This document shows, in pieces, positions 24,535 through 31,750 of a DNA stretch of 31,750 nucleotides. Numbering within the stretch: the first letter of the stretch is position 1; every line of letters starts with the position of its first letter. The notes beneath the pieces are model-generated. The model did not search any database. It was not told the origin of the DNA and saw only the letters and a list, made by a program, of their open reading frames with translations. A program made the translations under genes and the position numbers. Origin of the DNA: WS-2 sp964650245 (GTDB taxonomy: Bacteria > Eisenbacteria > RBG-16-71-46); the NCBI GenBank assembly GCA_964650245.1, contig CAZYQK010000016.1, positions 1-31,750 on the forward strand, in the 5' to 3' direction.

Positions 24535-26531
24535 TCCATCGCGATCTCAAGACCTCGAATGTCATGATCGCGGCTGATGGCCGCGCGAAGATCCTCGACT
24601 TCGGGCTTGCGAAGCTGCTGCCGGGAGCCACCGGCGCCATGCCCGGCGCGGTCTCGACCACGACCGGCGTGGTTTCGGGCACGCCGCAGTACATGGCGCC
24701 CGAGGTGCTGCGCGGCGAGCGCGCGGACGCGCGCAGCGACCTGTGGGCGCTCGGCGTCGTGCTCTACGAGATGGCGGCGGGCGCTCCGCCGTTCCGCGGC
24801 GAGACCGGCTTCGAGCTGGGCGCCGCGATCCTGAATGCCGAGCCGCTGCCCCTGCCGGCATCGCTCCCCGCCGGGATGCGCACCGTGATCGCGCGCTGCC
24901 TGGCGAAGGACCCGGCGCAGCGCTATCAGCGCGCCGATGAGGCGCGGGCCGTGCTCGAGGCGGCGCAGCAGGGGTTGAGCGGAGCCGTGACGGCGGGGCC
25001 GGTCGTGCCTCCGGTCACGGCGCGGCGCGGGCCCCGGTCGCGGCTCCTGACGGGCACCGCGTTCCTGCTCCCGATCCTGGCCTTCCTCGGCCTGGCGCTG
25101 AACCAGGGCGGCGTTCGCGACCGCCTCTTCGGCGGGGCGAATGCCGAGCGCATCCGCTCGCTGGCGGTGCTGCCGCTCGAGAACCTCTCCCGCGATCCGG
25201 AACAGGAGTTCTTCGCCGACGGCATGACCGACGAGCTGATCGCGCGGCTGGCGAGCCTCGAAGGCGTGCGCGTGATCTCGCGCACCTCGACCATGCGTTA
25301 CAAGGGCACGACCAAGGGAATCCCGCAGATCGGGCGCGAGCTGGGGGTGGACGCGGTGATCGAGGGTAGTGCGCTCCGGGCCGACGGCCGCGTGCGGATC
25401 ACGGCGCAGCTGATCCGGGCGGCGCAGGAGCGACACCTGTGGGCGAAGAGCTACGAGCGCGACCTGCGCGACGTTCTGGCGCTGCAGGCCGAGGTGGCGC
25501 AGGCGATCGCAGGCGAGATCCGCGCGGCGCTCGCGCCCGAGGCGCGCTCGCGCGCCGCCGCCGAGCCGCCCGTGAACCCGGAGGCGTACGAGGCCTACCT
25601 CAGGGGCCGCTACTACTGGAACAAGCGCAACTCGGCGGCATTGAAGCAGGCGATCGTGCACTTCCGGCGCGCGCTGGCGATCGATTCGACCTACGCCCTC
25701 GCCCACGCCGGGCTCGCGGACGTCTATGCCGTGATCGGGGATTACCTGGATCGACCGGCGACCGAGACCGCTCCCGCCGCTCGGGCGTCCGCGCTACGCG
25801 CGCTCGAGCTGGATCCGCGGCTCGCCGAGCCGCACGCCGCCCTCGGGCTCGTGAAGATGGAGGCCGACTTCGATTGGGCTGGCGCCGAGGCGGAGTTCCG
25901 TGAGGCGTTGCGGCTCAATCCCAATTACGCCACGGCCCTCCACTGGCACGCCATTCTGCTGGTCCACCTGGGAAGGTCGAAGGAGGCGCTGGCGGAGATC
26001 GACCGCGCGCTCGCCGTCGATCCCCTGGCTCTGATCATCCGGAACACGCGCGGGCGAATCCTCCAGACGCAACGCCGCTGGGCCGAGGCGATGTCGGAAT
26101 ACCGGCGCGTGCTCGAGCTCGACCCGGCCTTCTCGGTCACCTACATCTGGATCGCCAGGAATCAGGATGCTCGCGGCCAGCACCCGCTCGCGGTGGCCAG
26201 CTACCGGACCGCCGACTCGCTCGTCGGGAACGATTTGCACGGCTACGACGCGCTGATGCGGGCCGCCCGGGAACCCGACCCACGAACGTACTGGCGGCAG
26301 AGTCTCATCTTCCTCTCCGACGCCGCGCATCGCAGTGCCGTGCTCCCGAGCCTGCTCGCTGAAGTTCACGCGCAGCTCGGGGAGAACGCGCCCGCGCTCG
26401 CCCTGCTGGATCGGGCCTTTCGCGAGCGCGACGGCCCGCTGCTCGATGTGATCCGAGAATCGCTACTCGATCCGCTCCGGAGCGATCCGAGATTCGCGGA
26501 TCTGTTGCGCGGCTACGGGCTCGAGCCGTGA
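24531..26531 (+). CDS. Ser/Thr kinase C-lobe + transmembrane segment + TolB/FlgO-like domain + TPRs
   Basis: 666 residues, the downstream part of the gene above; its apparent GTG start overlaps the stop of the first fragment. Kinase C-lobe motifs are intact: IHRDLKTSNVM, DFGLAKLL, MAPEVL, and SDLWALGVVLYEMAAG. One transmembrane helix (about residues 174-195, FLLPILAFLGLALN) would place the rest outside the cytoplasm. Next is a TolB-N/FlgO-like domain (SLAVLPLENLSRDPEQEFFADGMTDE split over two strands, about 205-340) and then TPR repeats (about 350-600) with FRRALAIDSTYALAHAGLAD-type units. This architecture is common in Acidobacteriota, Gemmatimonadota and relatives as a membrane sensor kinase. 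It overlaps the UbiD start by four bases and so sits inside the prenyltransferase/decarboxylase transcript. Confidence 0.88.
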   Translation: MIHRDLKTSNVMIAADGRAKILDFGLAKLLPGATGAMPGAVSTTTGVVSGTPQYMAPEVLRGERADARSDLWALGVVLYEMAAGAPPFRGETGFELGAAILNAEPLPLPASLPAGMRTVIARCLAKDPAQRYQRADEARAVLEAAQQGLSGAVTAGPVVPPVTARRGPRSRLLTGTAFLLPILAFLGLALNQGGVRDRLFGGANAERIRSLAVLPLENLSRDPEQEFFADGMTDELIARLASLEGVRVISRTSTMRYKGTTKGIPQIGRELGVDAVIEGSALRADGRVRITAQLIRAAQERHLWAKSYERDLRDVLALQAEVAQAIAGEIRAALAPEARSRAAAEPPVNPEAYEAYLRGRYYWNKRNSAALKQAIVHFRRALAIDSTYALAHAGLADVYAVIGDYLDRPATETAPAARASALRALELDPRLAEPHAALGLVKMEADFDWAGAEAEFREALRLNPNYATALHWHAILLVHLGRSKEALAEIDRALAVDPLALIIRNTRGRILQTQRRWAEAMSEYRRVLELDPAFSVTYIWIARNQDARGQHPLAVASYRTADSLVGNDLHGYDALMRAAREPDPRTYWRQSLIFLSDAAHRSAVLPSLLAEVHAQLGENAPALALLDRAFRERDGPLLDVIRESLLDPLRSDPRFADLLRGYGLEP

Positions 26532-28406
26532 GCGGGCACCGCACGCTCTCCGGGTTCCTCGCCGACCTCGAGCGCCGCGGCGACTTGAAGCGCGTGACGC
26601 GCGAGGTGGACTGGCGCTGCGAGGTGACCGAGATCGCCTGCCGCGAGGCGAAGGCGGAAGGCCCGGCGCTGCTGTTCGAGAACGTGCTCGACTCGAAGAT
26701 CCCGCTCGCGGTCAACGTGCTCGCCGCGCGGCGGCGGATCGAGTGGGCGCTGGGACGCACGCCGGCGGCGGTGGGTGCTGAGCTGGAAGAGATCCTCCAC
26801 GCGTTCCCGCCGCGCCGCCTCGGCGACCTGTGGAAGCTGCGCGGCAGCGCGCGCCGCGTGCTCGCGATGCGGCCGAAGCGGATCGGCGCCGGCCCCGCAC
26901 AGGAGCTGACGCTCGGCGCAGACCTTTCCGCCCTGCCCGACCTCCAGCTATGGCCGAAGGACGGCGGGCGTTTCGTCACGTTCGGGCTGGTGCAGACCGA
27001 GCATCCCGAAACGCGCACGCGCAACCTCGGCATCTACCGCATGCACCGCTACGACCCGGGTAGCACAGGCATGCACTGGCAGATCGGCAAGGGCGGAGGC
27101 TTCCACTACCACGCCGCGGAGAAGCGCGGGCAGGCGCTCGAGGTGGCGGTCGCGGTGGGCGCCGATCCCTGCACCCTGCTGGCGGCGGTGGCGCCGCTGC
27201 CCGAAGGGATCGACGAGCTGGCCTTCGCGGGTTTCCTGCGCGGCGCGCCGACGCGGCTCGCGCGCGCACGGACGCTCGGCATGGACGTGCTCGCCGACGC
27301 CGAGTTCGTGCTCGAGGGCCTGGTGCCGCCCGGCCCTCGAGCACGAACTCGGCGTCGCCGAGTTCGTGCTCGAGGGTCTGGTGCCACCCGGCGAACGCCA
27401 CGCCGAAGGCCCGTTCGGCGACCACTTCGGCCACTACTCGCACGCCGCGCCGTTCCCGGTGTTCCATCTGAAGACCGTGACCCATCGCCGCGCGCCGGTC
27501 TACATGGCGAGCGTGGTGGGAAAGCCGCCGCAGGAAGACAAGTTCATGGGCGAGGCGGTGCAGGAGTTCTTCACCGGCGTGCTGCGCGTGATCCACCCCG
27601 AGGTGCGCGACCTGTGGGCCTACTTCGAGGCCGGCTTCCACAACCTGCTCGCGGTGGCGGTCGAGAACCGCTTCGCGAAGGAGGCCAAGAAGACCGCGCT
27701 CGGGCTGATGGGCCTGGGGCAGCTCTCGCTGACCAAGGCGATCGTGCTGGTGGACGCCGACGTGAACCCGCGCGACCGCGCGGCGGTGTTCGGCGCGATC
27801 GCGCTGCACTTCGATCCGGCGGAGGACTTCATGCTGCTGGCGGGCGTGCCGCTCGACACGCTCGACTTCACCTCATACACCATGAACCTGGGCAGCAAGA
27901 TGGTGCTCGACGCGCAGACCAAGCCGGGGCGCGCGGTGGCGGCGCCGCTCGCGACCGTCGCGGACCCGCGCGCGTTCGACGATTCGATCGCGGCACACCG
28001 CCTCGCGTGGGGCGGGTTGCTGGTGGTGCAGGTGAAGGGCGCGGTGGGAGCGGGCGCGGTCGCCACGGCGGCCGAGGCGCAGGCGTTGAGCGCGGGGGTC
28101 GTGAGCCCCGGGCGCGCCGTGATCGAGAGGCTGGTTCGCCGGCCGGAGTATGCGAAATTGAAGCTGATCGTCGCGGTGAGCGCGGACGTTCCGCTCGGCG
28201 ACGACGAGCTGCTGCTGTGGGGGATCTTCACCCGCTTCGACTGTGCGCGCGACATCGTGCCGGCGGCGGTGGAGACGCGCGGCGCGTGGCTGTCGTGTCG
28301 CGGCCCGCTCGGGATCGATGCGACGTGGAAGCCAGGCTACCCGGAGCCGGTGGAAAATCTGCCGGAGGTGGTGACGAACTTGGATGGCTGGTGGGGGAAG
28401 GAATAG
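26528..28406 (+). pseudogene. UbiD-family (MqnL-like) decarboxylase, split by a 58-bp snap-back duplication
   Basis: GTG 26528 overlaps the kinase stop. UbiD enzymes use UbiX-made prenylated FMN to decarboxylate aromatic acids. The N-terminal part carries the cofactor-binding stretch RNLGIYRMHRYDPGSTGMHW and the substrate-side block PLPEGIDELAFAGFLRG. The frame is then lost within 27299-27392 and resumes in another frame with LEGLVPPGE and EGPFGDHFGHY, continuing to the normal C-terminus (NLDGWWGKE) at 28406. The lost region lies next to the catalytic E-(R)-E residues. Deleting exactly 58 bases rejoins both halves in frame, giving about 606 residues. As written no functional product is made. 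Artefact or recent mutation are both possible; the rest of the gene shows no decay. Confidence 0.85.
27295..27392. repeat. Inverted-plus-direct (snap-back) repeat in UbiD
   Basis: Bases 27295-27319 are a perfect 25-base inverted repeat of 27333-27357, with a 13-base loop. In addition 27299-27334 recur as a direct repeat at 27357-27392 (34 of 36 identical; two transitions). The offset between direct copies is 58 bases, not a multiple of three, so the frame shifts. Confidence 0.95.
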
Positions 28407-28416
28407 GATCGCGCAA

Positions 28417-29238
28417 GTGACCGACCGATCCGACTTTCGAGTTCGCTTTTCCGCCGCGCGCGCGCTCATCGGCATGCTCCACCTCGGCGCTCTGCCGGGA
28501 AGCCCGTCCCATGCGTCCAGCATGGGCGAATTGATCGAGCGCGCGGTGGCCGAAGCCCGCGTCTACCGCGACGCGGGATTCAACGCGCTCATGATCGAGA
28601 ACATGCACGACCGGCCATATCTCGGCGGCAGCGTCGGCCCGGAGACCGTGGCCGCGATGACGGCGATCGGCCGCGCGGTCCGAGACGCGGTGCCGCTTCC
28701 GCTCGGCGTGCAGGTGCTGGCCGCCGCCAATCGCGAAGCGCTGGCGGTGGCACTCGCCTGCGGCGCGTCGTTCATTCGCGCCGAGGCGTTCGTGTTCGCG
28801 CACGTCGCGGACGAGGGCCTGCTCCAGGCGAGCGCAGGCGAGCTGCTCCGCTACCGGCGGGCGCTCGGCGCCGAGCGCATCGCGATCTTCGCCGACGTCA
28901 AGAAGAAGCACGCCTCACACGCGATCACGGCCGACGTGGATCTGGTCGAGACCGCCCGCGCCGCGGAGTTCTTCATGGCCGACGGCGTGATCGTGACCGG
29001 TACTTCGACCGGCCGCGCCGCCGACCCCGCGGAAGTGAAATCCGTGAGCGACGCGGTCAAGATCCCGGTGTTCGTGGGGTCCGGCATCACACCCGAGAAT
29101 CTCGCGCACTACGTGAGCGCCGACGGCTGCATCGTGGGCTCGGCGGTCAAGCGCGACGGGCTGTGGTCGAATGCGCTCGATCCGGAGCGAGTCGCGCTCG
29201 TCGCCCGCGCGTTCGCCGCGCTGGAGCCGGAACGTTGA
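28417..29238 (+). CDS. BtpA/SgcQ family protein
   Basis: 273 residues from a GTG at 28417, chosen because it follows the UbiD stop by ten bases with GGAAGG upstream; an ATG at 28384 would overlap UbiD. The family is a TIM-barrel fold of poorly known function; BtpA was first linked to photosystem I stability in cyanobacteria, and SgcQ sits in a sugar operon. Characteristic blocks are IGMLHLGALPGSP, NALMIENMHDRPY, FIRAEAFVFAHVADEG, FADVKKKHASH and FVGSGITPENLAHY, the last two resembling phosphate-binding loops of phosphosugar aldolases or isomerases. Its stop overlaps the PfkB start, and psuG follows, so a step in pseudouridine or ribose-phosphate metabolism is the contextual guess. Confidence 0.88.
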   Translation: MTDRSDFRVRFSAARALIGMLHLGALPGSPSHASSMGELIERAVAEARVYRDAGFNALMIENMHDRPYLGGSVGPETVAAMTAIGRAVRDAVPLPLGVQVLAAANREALAVALACGASFIRAEAFVFAHVADEGLLQASAGELLRYRRALGAERIAIFADVKKKHASHAITADVDLVETARAAEFFMADGVIVTGTSTGRAADPAEVKSVSDAVKIPVFVGSGITPENLAHYVSADGCIVGSAVKRDGLWSNALDPERVALVARAFAALEPER

Positions 29239-30149
29239 CCCTCGACCTCGTCATCGCCGGCAACCTGCTGGTGGACGACATCGTCTTCCCCGACGGCCGC
29301 ACGCTGATGGGCGAGCCCGGGGGGGCGGCGCTCTACGCCTCGCTCGGCGCGCGCCTGTGGGGGGCGTCGGTCGGCGTGGCGAGCGTGGCCGGCGATGACT
29401 ACCCGATCGCGGCACTCGACGCGCTGGCCGCGCGCGGGGTGGATCTCTCCGGAGTGCGCCGGCTCGAGGGCCCTGGCCTGCGCACCTGGCTGCTCTACGA
29501 GGAGCGCGCGCGCCGCGTGATCCACCGCCTCGGCGCGCCGGGCCATGAGGAAGTCTCGCCGCGGCCGCACGATCTTCTGCCGCACTATCTCGAAGCGCGC
29601 GCATTTCATCTCGCGCCCATGCCGTTCGAAATCCAGGCGGCGCTGGTGGCGGCCCTCTCGCCGCGCCGCGATTCCGCGCTCTCGCTCGACCCTCACCAGC
29701 CGATCCGCGACGACAACCTCGCCGCGTGGCGCGGCGTGCTCGCGCAGGTGGACGCGCTGTTCGTGAGCGAGGACGATCTGCGGCTCACGGGTGCAGCGGA
29801 CGATCCGCGCGGAGCACTGCGGTCAATCGCCACGGGCCGGCTCCGCTTCGTGGCTTTCAAGCGCGGCGGCCGGGGCGGCATTCTTTACGACGCGCGCGGG
29901 CGCGCCTTCCACGAGTGGCCGCCGGTGCCAAGGCTGAGCGGCGACCCCACCGGCGCGGGCGACGCGTTCGCCGGCGGCTTCCTGGCCGCGATGGCCGCGG
30001 GCAAACCGCTCGAGGTGGCACTCGACCAGGGGATGGTCTCCGCGAGCTTCGCGCTGGAGGACTGGGGCGCGCGCGGGCTGCTCGCCGCGACGCGCGACGA
30101 GGCGGAACGGCGCCTGCGCGAGTGGCTGGGCTCGCGGGCCGGGAGCTGA
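29235..30149 (+). CDS. PfkB-family carbohydrate kinase, probable pseudouridine kinase
   Basis: 304 residues from a TTG at 29235 that overlaps the btpA stop (TTGA), with GGAG upstream. The N-terminus LDLVIAGNLLVDDI and GGAALYASLGARLWG are the typical PfkB start. The second PfkB signature, GDPTGAGDAFAGGFLAAMA, contains the anion hole and catalytic Asp. PfkB kinases phosphorylate ribose-type sugars and nucleosides. The gene is followed at four bases by psuG, whose substrate is pseudouridine 5'-phosphate, so PsuK activity (pseudouridine to its 5'-phosphate) is the best contextual assignment; other nucleosides or sugars are possible. It is not obviously longer or shorter than the family. Confidence 0.8.
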   Translation: MTLDLVIAGNLLVDDIVFPDGRTLMGEPGGAALYASLGARLWGASVGVASVAGDDYPIAALDALAARGVDLSGVRRLEGPGLRTWLLYEERARRVIHRLGAPGHEEVSPRPHDLLPHYLEARAFHLAPMPFEIQAALVAALSPRRDSALSLDPHQPIRDDNLAAWRGVLAQVDALFVSEDDLRLTGAADDPRGALRSIATGRLRFVAFKRGGRGGILYDARGRAFHEWPPVPRLSGDPTGAGDAFAGGFLAAMAAGKPLEVALDQGMVSASFALEDWGARGLLAATRDEAERRLREWLGSRAGS

Positions 30150-30153
30150 ACGC

Positions 30154-31068
30154 GTGAACGGTTACTTCGATCTCTCCTCGTTCGTCGCCGCGGCGCTCAA
30201 GGCGCACCGCCCGGTGGTGGCACTCGAGACCACGGTCGTGACGCATGGGCTCCCGCATCCGCAGGGGGTCGAGATCGCGTCGGAGCTCGAGGCCGAAGTG
30301 GTCGCGGGCGGCGCCGTACCCGCGACCATCGGCGTGCTCGACGGCAAGGTGCGCGTCGGGCTCACGCTCGACGAGCTGCACCGGCTGGCGGGCTCGGAGA
30401 CCGCCAAGCTCAACCTCAGCAACTTCGCGGCGCAGGTCGCGAGCGGAAAGCCCGGTTCCACCACGGTCGCGGCCACGCTGTTCGTCGCCGCGCACGCCGG
30501 CATCGAGGTGCTCGCCACCGGCGGCATCGGCGGCGTGCATCGCGGCGCTGCGGAGAGCGGCGACGTGTCCGCCGATCTCGACGCGCTGGCGCGCTATCCG
30601 GTGGCGGTGGTGTGCGCCGGGGCCAAGGCGGTGCTCGACCTGCCGAAGACGGTCGAGCTGCTGGAATCGCGCGGGGTCCCGGTCTACGGCGTCGGCACCG
30701 ACGAGTTCCCGGCCTTCTACCGGCGCGACAGCGGGCTCCCGGTGGACCGGCGCTACGACTCGATCGAGGAGCTGGCGCGGGCGGTGCGCACCCATTTCAT
30801 GCTGGGCATGAGCACCGGCGTCGTGGTCGCGAACCCGATCCCGCGAGAGCACGAGCTGCCGCGCGACGCTTACGAGGCCGCGCTGGCGCAGGCGATCGCC
30901 GAGCCCGCGCGGCGCGGCGTGCGCGGGCGCGAGGTAACGCCGTTCCTGCTCGAGCGCCTGCGCGAACTCACCGAAGGCGGCAGCGTGTTCTCGAACCAGG
31001 CGCTGCTCAAGCACAACGCACGGGTGGCCGCGACACTCGCGGGGGCGCTGGCGCGGGCAAGCGCATGA
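30154..31068 (+). CDS. psuG: Pseudouridine-5'-phosphate glycosidase PsuG
   Basis: 304 residues from a GTG at 30154, with GGGAG eight bases upstream. PsuG reversibly cleaves the C-C glycosidic bond of pseudouridine 5'-phosphate to uracil and ribose 5-phosphate. Family blocks are ALETTVVTHGLPHPQGVE, TIGVLDGKVRVGL, KLNLSNFAAQ, TTVAATLFVAAHAGIEV, ATGGIGGVHRGA, VVCAGAKAVLDLPKTVE and VGTDEFPAFYRRDSG, in the usual order, with the conserved Lys of the AGAK block. It is the last gene of the btpA-pfkB-psuG set; its stop overlaps the start of the next gene by four bases (ATGA). Confidence 0.94.
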   Translation: MNGYFDLSSFVAAALKAHRPVVALETTVVTHGLPHPQGVEIASELEAEVVAGGAVPATIGVLDGKVRVGLTLDELHRLAGSETAKLNLSNFAAQVASGKPGSTTVAATLFVAAHAGIEVLATGGIGGVHRGAAESGDVSADLDALARYPVAVVCAGAKAVLDLPKTVELLESRGVPVYGVGTDEFPAFYRRDSGLPVDRRYDSIEELARAVRTHFMLGMSTGVVVANPIPREHELPRDAYEAALAQAIAEPARRGVRGREVTPFLLERLRELTEGGSVFSNQALLKHNARVAATLAGALARASA

Positions 31069-31750
31069 GCCTCAAGCGCGCCGGCAACCTGCTGATCGCC
31101 GACCCGGCCCTCTTCCTCCGTAAGTCTTTCGCGCGAGCGGCGCGCCGCGTGCCATTCTTCCCGCGCCGTGCCACGCGGAGCATCCGCGGCGTGCGCTTCG
31201 AGTGCGACTTCTCGCTCGACCCGCGCGTCGCCGACATGTTCTTCGGGGCCTACGAGCCCGACGAGGTCGCGGTGCTCGAGCGCCATCTCCGGCCCGGCGA
31301 CGCGTTCGTGGACGTGGGCGCCAACATCGGCTACCTCACGGCGGTCGGAGCGTCGCTGGTGGGCCCCACCGGGCAGGTGCACGCCTTCGAGCCGGTGCCC
31401 GAATACTTCGCGCGGCTCGAGGCGCTGCGCGCGGCGAATCCTGCGTACGCCATCACGGTGAACGACGTGGCGCTCGGCGAGCGCGAAGGCACGGCCGAGA
31501 TCGCGGTGGCAGCGGACGCCAACATCGGCTGGAACACCATGGTGCCGGGGCTGCTCGAAGGCGGCGCGGCGCGCGCGCGGCACACCGTTCCGGTGCGTCG
31601 GCTCGACGGCTACCTCGCCAGGCGCGGCATCGCGCGCGTCGGCCTCATCAAGGTGGACACCGAGGGCTTCGAGCTGCCGGTGCTGCGCGGCGCGAGCGGC
31701 TTTCTCGACGCGACGAAACAGCGCCCTCCGTTCCTGTGCGAGGTGGCGCC
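31065..31750 (+). CDS. FkbM-family SAM-dependent methyltransferase, 3' truncated
   Basis: Starts with ATG 31065 overlapping the psuG stop and runs off the window with no stop, at least 228 codons. SAM-binding motif FVDVGANIGYLTAVG is followed by HAFEPVPEYFARLEAL, NDVALGEREGTAEI, VRRLDGYLA and IKVDTEGFELPVLRGA, the ordered signature of FkbM methyltransferases. Those enzymes methylate oxygen atoms of sugars, polyketides or other secondary products. The N-terminal 45 residues are basic (KSFARAARRVPFFPRR). Overlap implies shared transcription with psuG, but no pathway connection is evident; it may begin a separate cell-surface polysaccharide region beyond the edge. Confidence 0.88.
   Translation, partial: MSLKRAGNLLIADPALFLRKSFARAARRVPFFPRRATRSIRGVRFECDFSLDPRVADMFFGAYEPDEVAVLERHLRPGDAFVDVGANIGYLTAVGASLVGPTGQVHAFEPVPEYFARLEALRAANPAYAITVNDVALGEREGTAEIAVAADANIGWNTMVPGLLEGGAARARHTVPVRRLDGYLARRGIARVGLIKVDTEGFELPVLRGASGFLDATKQRPPFLCEVA

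Noticed and set aside
26528..28420. Single 630-residue protein read straight through the UbiD region
   Set aside because: After about residue 265 this frame is Arg/Gly-rich nonsense; the UbiD C-terminus is in another frame after the 58-bp duplication.
1..31750. Defence system, biosynthetic cluster, tRNA, rRNA or riboswitch
   Set aside because: No reverse transcriptase, nuclease-effector pair, Cas gene, synthase module or cloverleaf-like RNA could be recognised; the gene content is housekeeping plus scattered accessory genes.

Overview
The window is high-GC bacterial chromosome, almost fully coding, with intact housekeeping genes and two short traces of mobile DNA. It opens with the origin-proximal order jag-mnmE-mnmG-rsmG-parA-parB-bactofilin, with two parS-like sites beside it, so it probably lies near the replication origin (the usual upstream neighbours yidC/rnpA/dnaA would be off the left edge). 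A Por-type C-terminal sorting domain, a DUF2723 membrane protein, a Ser/Thr kinase fused to a TolB/FlgO-like domain and TPRs, and futalosine-type UbiA/UbiX/UbiD genes together suggest an FCB-group or related uncultured phylum (for example Candidatus Eisenbacteria). That placement is inference from gene content, not a phylogeny.

Layout. 1-7608 (+): jag (5' truncated), mnmE, mnmG, rsmG, parA, parB, bactofilin. 7704-9260 (-): DUF2723 glycosyltransferase-like membrane protein. 9270-9897: a miniature element abutting an internally deleted IS630-type element, sharing a CTAG junction. 10300-13917 (+): a 1205-residue secreted protein with two CxxCH haem motifs and a sorting tail, less GC-rich than its surroundings. 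14053-16405 (+): a two-domain retropepsin-like/PDZ protein overlapping an EamA transporter. 16526-17715 (-): an IS200/RAYT-like protein that seems to lack the catalytic tyrosine, then lexA with a recognisable promoter/operator and terminator. 18280-21096 (-): a TonB-dependent receptor preceded by a small secreted Ig-like protein. 21281-22603 (+): a PilZ-domain protein.

22664-28406 (+) is a quinone-type prenyltransferase/decarboxylase set (UbiA/MqnP-like, UbiX, UbiD) with a Ser/Thr kinase inserted between UbiX and UbiD. Kinase and UbiD are both broken in reading frame: the kinase by a one-base loss before its HRD motif, and UbiD by a 58-bp snap-back (inverted plus direct) duplication whose exact removal restores the frame. 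Both may be sequencing/assembly errors or real lesions. 28417-31068 (+) is a tightly coupled btpA-pfkB-psuG set, best read as pseudouridine breakdown. The window ends inside a FkbM-type methyltransferase.

No rRNA, tRNA, CRISPR array or recognisable defence system was found. The most informative signals are the two parS sites, the LexA operator inside its own promoter spacer, the snap-back lesion in UbiD, the IS630 junction structure, the haem-motif secreted protein, and BtpA coupled to pseudouridine genes.
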